From positions 82,690 through 146,689 of the forward strand of contig SVMX01000007.1 in the NCBI GenBank assembly GCA_015067175.1: 64,000 nucleotides of DNA. The letters run 5' to 3'. Shown in pieces: positions 51,647-60,340 of the stretch. Each line of letters begins with the position of its first letter. The stretch's first letter is position 1. The DNA comes from Oscillospiraceae bacterium (GTDB taxonomy: Bacteria; Bacillota; Clostridia; Oscillospirales; Ruminococcaceae). The notes under the pieces were generated by a model, which did not search any database, was not told where the DNA came from, and saw only the letters and a list, made by a program, of their open reading frames with translations. The position numbers and the translations under genes are program-made.

Positions 51647-52942
51647 ATGAAACTTAGGAGAATTATGTCAGCCATGCTGGCAGCGTCACTTGTGACAAGC
51701 ACAGTTGCTTTTGCGGACGAGGTGATTGCTGAACAGCCCGATTTTGTTAACTTTGCAGTTAGCAATGATAAGGGAACTTATACTTTCAGCGATGCCCAGC
51801 TTGAAGCTTACTTAGATTACATGGTAGAGGTCAACGGCATGACCGAGGACACAACTGTTGTCAACGAGCCTGGGTATATCTTCGGTGAGGACAGCACTTT
51901 CACCGTTGCAGACTGCGAACGCTACAATTTAAACCAGATATGGCAGGTATCGGTTGAATACATAGATGTACAGGCTGACGCTGACGGCAACATAAGCATG
52001 CGGCAGTTGTTACACTCTGTAGGATACAGCGTATCAGCCTCTCATATCTGGACGCCCAGTTACATAACAGGCAACGCTAACGGGGGTGAGGGCGATACCG
52101 TTACCGCATCAAGAATAATTAATGCATATTTATATGCTCCTTGGGCTGAAACCACTGATTTTGCCGATGTAGATATAATTCAGTTCTACTTTAATTATGG
52201 CGAGGATGAAGTTGAGTACAACGACATGGGTCTCCCCATACAGCCCGAGGAAAGCAAGTGGTCAGGTGAATGGGTGTTCACTGAAAGCGGTGCAGCTATG
52301 CTGAGCGAACTTGCAGCCAACGAATCCGAAAATGTTCCTGATACTTCTTCCGAAGCTTATGAGGTTGACGTAACATCAGCGCTCTCCGCTGAGGATATCG
52401 CTGATGTTATCGCAGCAAATGCTGATTCCGATGTTGTTATCAATGGCGAGAACGGCGTTTCCTTTAAGTTTGCAAAGGGCACAATGACAACGGTTGACGG
52501 CGTTGAGGCTTATGACTTCACAAGCACTATCTCCACAGACCTCGCTGATGCGGCAAGCGCCAAGCTGACAGAAGATAACTTTGTTCTGTCTATCGACTAC
52601 GCTTACAGCGGCAAGCTCCCCGCAAAGGCTGAGATCACTATTCCTGTTGGCGCTGAGTATGTAGACAAGACGCTGTACTACAGCAGAGTTCTTGAAAACG
52701 GCGTTAAGCTTATTGACAGCGCAAAGGTAGACGAAAACGGCTATATCACCGTAACACAGGACAGCTGCTCTGATTATATTCTCACTACAGAGGATATCTC
52801 CGCTGATGCGGCAGGCAGCACCGATGGCGCAGACAGCGATGACAAAAATTCCGCCGACACAGGCGCTCAGGGCGTTGCAGCGGCGGCAGGTATTGCACTT
52901 GCGGCAGGTGCGGCAGTTCTGTTCTCACGCAAGAGAAAGTGA
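51647..52942 (+). CDS. Secreted surface protein with sorting-signal-like C-terminus
   Basis: A 431-residue protein. The ATG at 51647 has GGAGG eight bases before it and opens a signal peptide (MKLRRIMSAMLAASLVTSTVAFA); the longer frame from 51614 would hide it. The mature part has about 400 acidic residues with a low Cys content and matches no family I can name. The last ~35 residues copy a cell-wall sorting signal: a DTG in NSADTGAQG, a hydrophobic Ala-rich helix, then SRKRK. The canonical LPxTG is absent, so a variant sortase motif or simple membrane anchoring is likely. Confidence 0.78.
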   Translation: MKLRRIMSAMLAASLVTSTVAFADEVIAEQPDFVNFAVSNDKGTYTFSDAQLEAYLDYMVEVNGMTEDTTVVNEPGYIFGEDSTFTVADCERYNLNQIWQVSVEYIDVQADADGNISMRQLLHSVGYSVSASHIWTPSYITGNANGGEGDTVTASRIINAYLYAPWAETTDFADVDIIQFYFNYGEDEVEYNDMGLPIQPEESKWSGEWVFTESGAAMLSELAANESENVPDTSSEAYEVDVTSALSAEDIADVIAANADSDVVINGENGVSFKFAKGTMTTVDGVEAYDFTSTISTDLADAASAKLTEDNFVLSIDYAYSGKLPAKAEITIPVGAEYVDKTLYYSRVLENGVKLIDSAKVDENGYITVTQDSCSDYILTTEDISADAAGSTDGADSDDKNSADTGAQGVAAAAGIALAAGAAVLFSRKRK

Positions 52943-52980
52943 TCGTTGCAAAATCTTCATAAAACTTCAAACTAATTCCT

Positions 52981-53011
52981 CAAAAAAGCGCCCCAATGAT
53001 GTCGGGGCGCT
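52981..53011 (-). terminator. Distal minus-strand terminator after the transketolase genes
   Basis: AGCGCCCC and GGGGCGCT around 9 bases, followed on the minus strand by T6. It may also help to end the convergent surface-protein transcript. Confidence 0.7.
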
Positions 53012-53029
53012 CGCGCGTAATTAAAACAA

Positions 53030-53057
53030 AAAGGCTGTGCAGCTTGGCACAGCCTTT
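53030..53057. terminator. Proximal terminator between convergent genes
   Basis: AAAGGCTGTGC and GCACAGCCTTT form an 11-bp stem around 6 bases. The T-rich run on the minus side (TTTTGTTTT) lies just after the transketolase stop at 53080. Confidence 0.85.
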
Positions 53058-53079
53058 ATTATATAACCTTGTTCTTAAC

Positions 53080-54015
53080 TTACTTACCCAACGCAGCCTT
53101 AGCGGTAGCAACAATGTTGTCTGCGCACAGACCAAACTCCTTAAGCAGTGCAACTGCGGGGCCGCTGTGACCGTAGGTATCCTTTACGCCGATCTTGATA
53201 ACAGGTACGGGGCACTCCTCTGTAACAACTTCTGCAACAGCCGAGCCAAGTCCGCCGATAACGCTGTGCTCTTCAACAGTGATAATCTTGCCTGTTTCCT
53301 TTGCGGCCTTGATGATGATGTCGCGGTCGATAGGCTTGATTGTGTGGATATTGATAACGCGCGCGTCAATGCCCTGCTCTGCAAGAGCCTTGCCTGCCTC
53401 AATAGCCTCTGCAACCATCAGACCTGTTGCGATGATTGTGATATCCTTGCCGTCCTTAATCTGAACGCCCTTGCCTACTTCAAACTTGTAGGTAGCCGCG
53501 TCGTTGAAGATGGGAGCAGCAAGACGACCAAATCTCATGTAGGTAGGACCTACATAGTCAGCCATTGCGAGAACTGCTGCCTTTGCCTCAACATCGTCAG
53601 CAGGGTTTATTATTGTCATACCGGGGATAGCGCGCATGATAGCGATATCCTCGTTACACTGGTGAGAAGCACCGTCCTCGCCTACGGATATACCTGCGTG
53701 TGTTGCGCCGATCTTAACGTTGAGGTGAGGGTAGCCGATGCTGTTTCTAACGATCTCAAACGCTCTGCCTGCTGCAAACATCGCAAAGGAGCTTGCAAAT
53801 ACAAGCTTACCTGTTGTTGCGATACCTGCGGCAACGCCCATCATATTAGCCTCTGCAATACCGCAGTCAAAAAACTTGTCGGGATATGCAGCCTTGAATG
53901 TACCTGTTTTTGTTGCGGCAGCAAGGTCAGCGTCCAGAACTACGAGGTCGGGGCGCTTCTCAGCGAGCATTACCAGAGCTTCGCCGTAGCTGTCACGGGT
54001 TGCTTTCTTTTCCAT
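53080..54015 (-). CDS. Transketolase, C-terminal subunit
   Basis: A 311-residue protein holding the pyrimidine-binding and C-terminal domains of transketolase. It shows VVLDADLAAAT, FDCGIAEANMMGVAAGIA (with the catalytic Glu that activates thiamine diphosphate), VEEHSVIGGLGSAV and a final VKDTYGHSGPA. Together with the upstream gene it makes a two-chain enzyme of the non-oxidative pentose phosphate pathway. It lies 24 nt after the N-terminal subunit gene. Confidence 0.95.
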   Translation of the reverse strand: MEKKATRDSYGEALVMLAEKRPDLVVLDADLAAATKTGTFKAAYPDKFFDCGIAEANMMGVAAGIATTGKLVFASSFAMFAAGRAFEIVRNSIGYPHLNVKIGATHAGISVGEDGASHQCNEDIAIMRAIPGMTIINPADDVEAKAAVLAMADYVGPTYMRFGRLAAPIFNDAATYKFEVGKGVQIKDGKDITIIATGLMVAEAIEAGKALAEQGIDARVINIHTIKPIDRDIIIKAAKETGKIITVEEHSVIGGLGSAVAEVVTEECPVPVIKIGVKDTYGHSGPAVALLKEFGLCADNIVATAKAALGK

Positions 54016-54039
54016 ATCTATAACTTCCTTTCGGTGTGA

Positions 54040-54882
54040 TTACTTCTCAAGTTCTGCAAGACGTGCCTTCAGCTCGTCCATAGCCTTTGCATACTCCTCG
54101 TCATTGGGAGCCTTGCCGTGCCAGCCGCACTGGTTTTCCATAAAGGAAACGCCCTTGCCCTTTGTGGAACGCTGAATGATAACTGTGGGCTTGTTGAGAA
54201 CTGTTTCAGCCTCGTTGAATGCCTTTTCGATCTCGTCAAAATCGTGACCGTTGATGCAGATAACGTGCCAGCCGAATGCCGCGAACTTCTCGTCGATGGG
54301 ATAGGGACTCATAACATCGCCAATCTTACCGTCGATCTGAAGACCGTTGTTGTCAACAACTGCTACAAGATTATCAAGCTGGTAGTGAGCCGCAAACATT
54401 GCAGCCTCCCAAACCTGACCCTCCTGTATCTCACCGTCGCCGAGAACGGTGTATACCTTATAGGTATCACTCGAAATCTTGCCCGAAAGCGCCATACCGC
54501 AAGCCGCGGAGATACCCTGACCGAGCGATCCTGTGCTCATATCAACGCCGGGAACCTTGCCTCTTACGGGGTGACCCTGAAGTCTGGAGTCGATCTTACG
54601 CAGAGTTTTCAGCTCCTCAACAGGGAAAAATCCTCTGTGTGCAAGACAAGCGTACAGCGCGGGCGCTGTGTGTCCCTTGGACAGCACAAGTCTGTCGCGG
54701 TCTGCCATTTCGGGGTTTGCGGGATCGACGTTCATTCTGTTCATATACAGATATGTCAGAGTGTCCGCAACGGAGAGAGAGCCGCCGGGGTGACCCGCCT
54801 TAGCATTGTAAACGCCCTCAATTACGCCCATTCTGACCTTTGTCGCAGCTATTTCAAGCTGCTTTTTCAGTTGTTCGTCCAT
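54040..54882 (-). CDS. Transketolase, N-terminal subunit
   Basis: A 280-residue protein with the diphosphate-binding part of transketolase: AKAGHPGGSLS, LSKGHTAPALYA, the GDGEIQEGQVWEA metal and cofactor motif, and DNNGLQIDG. Ends AELEK. Split transketolases of this size are normal in Clostridia and Archaea, so this is not a broken gene. AGGAGG precedes the ATG and a strong promoter lies about 55 bases upstream. Confidence 0.95.
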   Translation of the reverse strand: MDEQLKKQLEIAATKVRMGVIEGVYNAKAGHPGGSLSVADTLTYLYMNRMNVDPANPEMADRDRLVLSKGHTAPALYACLAHRGFFPVEELKTLRKIDSRLQGHPVRGKVPGVDMSTGSLGQGISAACGMALSGKISSDTYKVYTVLGDGEIQEGQVWEAAMFAAHYQLDNLVAVVDNNGLQIDGKIGDVMSPYPIDEKFAAFGWHVICINGHDFDEIEKAFNEAETVLNKPTVIIQRSTKGKGVSFMENQCGWHGKAPNDEEYAKAMDELKARLAELEK

Positions 54883-54936
54883 GTTTAGTCCTCCTGTATT
54901 TTACAAATCGGTGATTCCGATATTTATTCCATAATT

Positions 54937-54965
54937 ATTATACCTTGTATTAGTGAATTAGTCAA
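54937..54965 (-). promoter_or_regulatory. Promoter of the transketolase operon
   Basis: On the minus strand TTGACT (54960-54965), 17 bases, TATAAT (54937-54942). Confidence 0.82.
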
Positions 54966-55032
54966 TATCAATACTGTACAAGATTACTGTGTTTAATCGC
55001 TGTCTGTTACGCGAACATGATAACGCTGAGCA

Positions 55033-55836
55033 TTACAAGCTCTCAATATACTCGATTATCTCAGCAATCGCGCCGCTGTTGTTGTCGCATACAACGAGGT
55101 CGGCCGCCGCCTTTACTTTCTCCTGTGCGGAAGCTACCGCAACGCCGAGGTCGGCCTTCTGTATCATCGCGAGATCGTTCATGTAATCGCCCGATGCAAC
55201 TGTGAACCTGTCCTCCGCGCCGAGTATCCTTATAAGCTGCCTGTAGCCCATGGATTTATCCACGCCCTCGGGCAAGCACTCGTAGTAAACAGGCGCGCTG
55301 CGCACCCACTGAGCCTGCTGCATATCAGACTGCTCGATGTAACGCTGTATCTCGTCCATTCGCTGCGGCTCGTGCGCAAGCAAAACTTTCAGCCAGCCCT
55401 TTTCGGGAAGCTCCTCTATCGTGCAAGGGTGAGGCTCGATCTTTTCAAGTGCAAGATGGTCAAGCTCCGTCTGATTTATAAACGGAGTGTATATCGTCTG
55501 CTCGTGCAGCACCTCTATGCCGAGGTCGGGAAAAAGCTCGGAAAGGCGCTTTACATATTCCCTCGCGTGGTTTCCTATCTCGCACTGCCACACGAATTTG
55601 TCAGCTTTAAAATCATACACCGCCGCACCGTTGAACACAACAGCGGGAATATCAACACCCAGCTTTTCAACCGCAGAACGTGCCATTCCGCAGCCGCGTC
55701 CCGTTGCAACGGTAAAAATTCCTCCGCCCTTTCTGAAACGCTCTATTGCCGCCAGATCGCACGGCAATATCTGTTTATCGTCAGTAAGCAGCGTTCCGTC
55801 AAGGTCGGTCATGAAAATGACTTTACTAAAATCCAT
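55033..55836 (-). CDS. HAD-superfamily (Cof-type) phosphatase
   Basis: A 267-residue hydrolase of the Cof subfamily. Motif I is TDLDGTLL (nucleophile Asp11), motif II TGRG, motif III Lys in DKSMGYRQL and motif IV GDYMNDLAMI. The large cap between motifs II and III is the substrate lid. Such enzymes remove phosphate from sugar phosphates, FMN or pyridoxal phosphate; the actual substrate cannot be told. It starts 2 nt after the pseudouridine synthase stop and is the last gene of the ileS-lspA group. Confidence 0.92.
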   Translation of the reverse strand: MDFSKVIFMTDLDGTLLTDDKQILPCDLAAIERFRKGGGIFTVATGRGCGMARSAVEKLGVDIPAVVFNGAAVYDFKADKFVWQCEIGNHAREYVKRLSELFPDLGIEVLHEQTIYTPFINQTELDHLALEKIEPHPCTIEELPEKGWLKVLLAHEPQRMDEIQRYIEQSDMQQAQWVRSAPVYYECLPEGVDKSMGYRQLIRILGAEDRFTVASGDYMNDLAMIQKADLGVAVASAQEKVKAAADLVVCDNNSGAIAEIIEYIESL

Positions 55837-55838
55837 TC

Positions 55839-56735
55839 TTATCCCTCAATGCTTTTCAGGAATTTTGTGAAATACTCGGGCAGCTCGCTTTCAAACTCCA
55901 TATATTCGCGCGTTCTGGGGTGAACAAAGCCCAGCTTCTTTGCGTGCAGACACTGACCATTAAGCCACTTCGGCTTTCCGCTTCCATAAACCTCATCACC
56001 TGCAACAGGATTTCCCTTGTAAGCCATGTGAACGCGTATCTGATGAGTTCTGCCTGTTTCAAGCTTAACTCTCAGATGCGTGTAGCCCGAATATCTGCGT
56101 ATTACGGAATAGTGCGTTATTGCCTCGCGTGAATTTTCTAACGTCACGCACATTTTTTTGCGGTCGTTCTTGCTTCTGCCTATCGGAGCGTCTACCTTGC
56201 CGTCCTCCTTGACAGCGCCGCAGACCACCGCCTCATACTCACGTGTAAAGCTGTGCTCCTTTATCTGCTCGGACAGCCCGATGTGCGCAAGGTCATTCTT
56301 TGCAACCATCAGCAATCCGCTTGTGTCCTTGTCTATTCGATGGACTATTCCAGGGCGTATCTCACCGTTTATTCCCGAAAGGCTGTCGCCGCAGTGAAAC
56401 ATCAGCGCGTTCACAAGAGTGCCGCTGTAATGCCCCGCCGCCGGGTGTACTACCATGCCCTTTGGTTTATTCACAACAAGCAGGTCGTCGTCCTCATACA
56501 CTATCTCTATCGGGATATCCTCGGGAAGTATGTCAACGCCCTGCGGCTCGGGGAGTGTTATCTCGATTAGCGCACCGCTTTTCGGCGTATCCTTTTTGTT
56601 CGCAGTTTTGCCGTCAACAAGCACCGCGCCCTCCTCGATAAGCTTCGCCGCCGAGCTTCGGGAAAGCTCCGTCTGCTCGGATATCAGCTTGTCAAGGCGA
56701 ACTCCACCCTCTGCGTAAAACTCAATTTTCTCCAT
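55839..56735 (-). CDS. RluA-family 23S rRNA/tRNA pseudouridine synthase
   Basis: A 298-residue enzyme of the RluA/RluD type. An N-terminal S4 RNA-binding domain (about 12-60: VRLDKLISEQTELSRSSAAKLIEEG) is followed by the synthase domain with the catalytic Asp in HRIDKDTSGLLMVAK and the LETGRTHQIRVHM motif. It overlaps the end of lspA by 14 nt, the common lspA-rluD pairing. The precise uridine target is not deducible. Confidence 0.93.
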   Translation of the reverse strand: MEKIEFYAEGGVRLDKLISEQTELSRSSAAKLIEEGAVLVDGKTANKKDTPKSGALIEITLPEPQGVDILPEDIPIEIVYEDDDLLVVNKPKGMVVHPAAGHYSGTLVNALMFHCGDSLSGINGEIRPGIVHRIDKDTSGLLMVAKNDLAHIGLSEQIKEHSFTREYEAVVCGAVKEDGKVDAPIGRSKNDRKKMCVTLENSREAITHYSVIRRYSGYTHLRVKLETGRTHQIRVHMAYKGNPVAGDEVYGSGKPKWLNGQCLHAKKLGFVHPRTREYMEFESELPEYFTKFLKSIEG

Positions 56736-57312
56736 CTTCAGTCACTTCTTCGGTGCTTTCAGCTTTATCATCGTCCGAAGCCTTTTCGGCTTTCTTTTTA
56801 CGAACTTCGGACACCTCGTCTATAATAACAAGCACGCACAGCAGAATTCCGCCGCATACCGCGCATATATCCGCAAAATTGAATATTGCAAAATTTATTA
56901 TCCTGACATCAATAAAGTCTATAACATTTCCGTCATTGAATATCCTGTCGATAAGATTTCCCACACCTCCGCCGATGACAAGCGAAAACGAGAGAATATA
57001 CCACGGACGGCGAACATGCTTCAGCACCATAGCGCACACCATAGCCCCCAACATAAGCGAGGTTACGCAGATGAGCATTGCTGTCTGCCCTTCAAACATA
57101 CTGAAAGCCGAGCCGTCGTTCAGATAGTACGACAGGTTGAGCACCTGCGTATCTCCGAATTTTATCAGAAATATAGAATCGTGCAGCTCCATATTCTGCA
57201 CTACCAGCCATTTTGTAAGCTGATCGATACCAACGAGCACCGCCGAAAGCAGCAGCCCGATAAGCACCATGATATTGATCTTTTTATCAGATACTATCTC
57301 TTTATTGCTCAA
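56722..57312 (-). CDS. lspA: Lipoprotein signal peptidase (signal peptidase II)
   Basis: A 196-residue membrane aspartic protease that removes lipoprotein signal peptides. Four hydrophobic segments are present, with catalytic Asp in GNLIDRI and in IFNFAD. It starts at TTG with AAGGGG eight bases before it. The C-terminal tail of ~35 residues is strongly charged (Lys/Glu/Asp), longer than in typical LspA. Its clients in this window would include the GH5 cellulase and the 396-residue lipoprotein. Confidence 0.95.
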   Translation of the reverse strand: MSNKEIVSDKKINIMVLIGLLLSAVLVGIDQLTKWLVVQNMELHDSIFLIKFGDTQVLNLSYYLNDGSAFSMFEGQTAMLICVTSLMLGAMVCAMVLKHVRRPWYILSFSLVIGGGVGNLIDRIFNDGNVIDFIDVRIINFAIFNFADICAVCGGILLCVLVIIDEVSEVRKKKAEKASDDDKAESTEEVTEDGEN

Positions 57313-57334
57313 TTATTGTTCCCCTTAAACACAA

Positions 57335-57365
57335 TTAGGGGAAAGGGGTAAACCCCTCCCCCTAA
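57335..57365 (-). terminator. Hairpin between ileS and lspA
   Basis: AGGGG and CCCCCT enclose an inner GGGG-TAAA-CCCC stem. It lies just after the ileS stop on the minus strand and lacks a clean T-run, so it may only partly stop transcription into lspA. Confidence 0.5.
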
Positions 57366-57375
57366 AATATTCAGA

Positions 57376-60198
57376 TCACTTGCCGAAATCCACCATAACT
57401 GCAGCGCAGCGTGCGCAAAGGTGCGGATACTCTGCTACTGTGCCTACTGTTGCGTTGTGGCTCCAGCAGCGCTCGCACATTTCACCTGCCGCCTTTTCAA
57501 CGGTCACGGAAACGCCCTCAACAGCGCCCTTGAACTCACCCTCGCCAACTGCGACATTTAAATAGGAAACGCCGAATACCGCAGCAAGCTCTGCATAAGC
57601 GGAAAGCTCTGCAACTGTCTTTTCGTCTGCGTATACATTTACGCCTGCGTCAAGTGCCTTACCGATAACGCCTGCGGTTCTCTTTTCCTCAAGAGCCTTC
57701 AGAACATCATCGCGTACAGCGTGAATACGGCTCCACTTAGTCTCAAACACTGCGTCTACGGTAACGCCTGTCTTTTCAGCCATTGCGTTAAACGGAACAC
57801 CGCGCAGATCGTCAATAGACTTATGAGGCATATACTGCCAGATCTCGTCAGCTGTGAATGTAAGGATAGGAGCAATGAGTCTTACGAGAGAATCAAGAAT
57901 GATGTACATAGTTGTCTGTACAGCCTTTCTCTCCTCAGACTTTTCAGCGGAACAATAAAGTGTATCCTTAACGATATCAAGGTAGAAGTTGGACATATCA
58001 ACAACACAGAAGCTGTGGATAGCATGATATGCAAGGTAGAAGTCGAAGCTCTCATAAGAAGCCTTGACCTTTTCAATAACCGCGTCAAGACGGGACAGCG
58101 CCCACTTGTCGATATCGCTGAGCTTATCGAGAGAAACCATCTCGGTGTCAGGATTGAAGCCATCACCGTTTCCGAGGTTACCAAGGATAAATCTCGCTGT
58201 ATTTCTGATCTTTCTGTATGCCTCGGAAAGCTGCTTCAGCATATCCTGAGATACTCTCATATCGTTGTGGAAGTCAAGAGAAGCAACCCACAGACGAAGC
58301 ACGTCGGCGCCGTACTGCTTTATTACCTCTTCGGGGAGGATAACGTTGCCCTTGGACTTATGCATCTGCTCGCCCTTGCCGTCAACTACCCAACCGTGTG
58401 TGCAGACAGCCTTATAAGGAGCTACGCCCTTAGTTGCAACAGATGTGAGCAGCGACGACTGGAACCAGCCTCTGTACTGGTCGCAGCCTTCAAGATAAAG
58501 GTCAGCGGGCCAAGAAAGCTCGGGACGTTCCTCAACAACAGCTGCATGAGTTACACCGGAATCGAACCAAACGTCGAAGATATCCATTTCCTTGCGGAAC
58601 TTGCCGCAGCCGCATTCGCACTTAACGTCAGCGGGAATAAACTCGCTTGCGTCCTTGCTGTACCATGCATCGGAGCTTTCCTTGCGGAACATATCCGCAG
58701 TAGCCTTGATGGTCTTATCGTTAACGATGGTAGCACCGCAGTCCTCGCAGTAGAGCATAGGAATCGGAACGCCCCATCTTCTCTGACGGGAAATACACCA
58801 GTCGGAACGCATATTTACCATGTTTTTGATGCGCTCCTCACCCCACTCGGGGATCCACTTAACTTCCTCGATAGCCTTTACAGCTTCTTCCTTGAACATA
58901 TCAACACTGCAGAACCACTGGTCTGTAGCACGGTAAATGATAGGCTCGTGGCAGCGCCAGCAGTGAGGATAGGGGTGGACGATCTTCTGCATTGCAAGCA
59001 GAGTGTTGTCGTCCTCAAGGCGCTGAGCGATAACCTTGTTAGCGTCAGCGGTTTTAAGTCCCTCGAAAGGACCTGCCTCGTTTGTGAGGATACCCTTTTC
59101 GTTTACGGGGACAACTATCTCGAACATTCCCTTGTACTTGCTGCAAACCTCAAAGTCCTCAACACCAAAGCCGGGAGCTGTATGAACGCAGCCTGTACCG
59201 CTTTCGAGAGTAACGTGGTCGCCAACAATAACAGGTGATTTTCTGCCCATAAAGGGGTGATCGGTCTCAATAAGCTCAAGCTCTGCACCTGTGAAGCTTC
59301 CGACTGTGGAGTACTTCTTGATGCCTGTAGCCTCCATAACAGAAGCCACGAGGTCGGTAGCCATCAGCAGATATTCGCCGCAGGACTTGCTCTCCTCGTC
59401 CTCAACCTTAACGAATGTATATTCATAATTAGGGCCAAGGCAGATAGCAAGGTTACCGGGGAGCGTCCATGTTGTGGTTGTCCAGATAACAACATAAGCC
59501 TTGGAAAGATCTATTCCGAGGTCGTCAAACTTGCCCTTGCTGTCAGACAGCGGGAACTTAACATAGATAGAGAAGCAGGGATCGTCCTGATACTCGATCT
59601 CAGCCTCAGCGAGCGCGGTGTTGCAGTCTGCGCACCAGTAAACGGGCTTCAGTCCCTTGTAGATGTAGCCCTTCTTTACCATCTCGCCGAATACCTCTAT
59701 CTGCTTCGCCTCAAACTCGGGCTTAATAGTGAGGTAAGGGTTATCAAAATCGCCCCAAACGCCCAGACGCTTGAACTGCGCCTTCTGGTCGTCAAGGCAG
59801 GAAAGTGCGAACTCACGGCAGCTCTTTCTGAGTGCCACAGGGTCGATAGTACCGCTGTCAGCGCCGATCTGCTTGATAGCCTTCAGCTCAATAGGCAGAC
59901 CGTGGCAGTCCCAGCCGGGAACATAGTAGGCATTATAGCCATCCATGCTCTTATACTTAACGATGATATCCTTTAATATCTTGTTCAGCGCAGTGCCGAT
60001 GTGAATGTTGCCGTTAGCATAGGGAGGGCCGTCGTGAAGCGTGTAAGACGGCTTATCCTTATTCTTTTCGGCAAGTGCGTAATAAATGCGCTCCTGCTCC
60101 CACTTTTCGAGCATCTCAGGCTCTCTCTTGGGAAGATTGCCCCTCATGGGGAATTCGGTCTGCGGAAGATTAAGTGTGCTGTTAAAATCCTCTGACAT
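57376..60198 (-). CDS. ileS: Isoleucyl-tRNA synthetase
   Basis: A 940-residue class I aminoacyl-tRNA synthetase. HIGH is present as NGNIHIGTA, KMSKS as HKSKGNV, the editing domain includes WTTTTWTLPGN, and the anticodon region contains DLYLEGCDQYRGWFQSS upstream of it. The C-terminus has a zinc site (CERCWSHN ... CARC). The ATG at 60198 was chosen because GGAGA precedes it; the frame could extend six codons upstream. The short leader lacks a T-box, unlike many Firmicute ileS genes. Confidence 0.96.
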   Translation of the reverse strand: MSEDFNSTLNLPQTEFPMRGNLPKREPEMLEKWEQERIYYALAEKNKDKPSYTLHDGPPYANGNIHIGTALNKILKDIIVKYKSMDGYNAYYVPGWDCHGLPIELKAIKQIGADSGTIDPVALRKSCREFALSCLDDQKAQFKRLGVWGDFDNPYLTIKPEFEAKQIEVFGEMVKKGYIYKGLKPVYWCADCNTALAEAEIEYQDDPCFSIYVKFPLSDSKGKFDDLGIDLSKAYVVIWTTTTWTLPGNLAICLGPNYEYTFVKVEDEESKSCGEYLLMATDLVASVMEATGIKKYSTVGSFTGAELELIETDHPFMGRKSPVIVGDHVTLESGTGCVHTAPGFGVEDFEVCSKYKGMFEIVVPVNEKGILTNEAGPFEGLKTADANKVIAQRLEDDNTLLAMQKIVHPYPHCWRCHEPIIYRATDQWFCSVDMFKEEAVKAIEEVKWIPEWGEERIKNMVNMRSDWCISRQRRWGVPIPMLYCEDCGATIVNDKTIKATADMFRKESSDAWYSKDASEFIPADVKCECGCGKFRKEMDIFDVWFDSGVTHAAVVEERPELSWPADLYLEGCDQYRGWFQSSLLTSVATKGVAPYKAVCTHGWVVDGKGEQMHKSKGNVILPEEVIKQYGADVLRLWVASLDFHNDMRVSQDMLKQLSEAYRKIRNTARFILGNLGNGDGFNPDTEMVSLDKLSDIDKWALSRLDAVIEKVKASYESFDFYLAYHAIHSFCVVDMSNFYLDIVKDTLYCSAEKSEERKAVQTTMYIILDSLVRLIAPILTFTADEIWQYMPHKSIDDLRGVPFNAMAEKTGVTVDAVFETKWSRIHAVRDDVLKALEEKRTAGVIGKALDAGVNVYADEKTVAELSAYAELAAVFGVSYLNVAVGEGEFKGAVEGVSVTVEKAAGEMCERCWSHNATVGTVAEYPHLCARCAAVMVDFGK

Positions 60199-60340
60199 GG
60201 TAATATCTCCTTGCATTTGTTTAGATCAACGGCTTGCCGTTCAGCAGAAGATCATTTTTGCCAAACGGTAATGCAGCCCGCCATCTAAGTGACAGGTCAC
60301 ATCTTGCCTGTATTATATAAAGGCTTAGCCTGATATTTCT
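60199..60340 (-). other. ileS leader / intergenic region
   Basis: On the minus strand a TATAAT lies at 60312-60317 without a good -35 partner, followed by a small stem ACAGG/CCTGT. AGGCTAAGCCT just before it is a palindrome that may weakly end divIVA transcripts. No T-box specifier stems or antiterminator motif are visible, and the space is too short for a full T-box. Confidence 0.4.

Noticed and set aside
53080-54882. Transketolase split by a frameshift
   Set aside because: Two separate genes of normal subunit length, each with its own start, are the usual clostridial form.
57721-59238. 505-codon open frame antisense to ileS
   Set aside because: Shadow of a conserved tRNA synthetase; no ribosome site or family resemblance.
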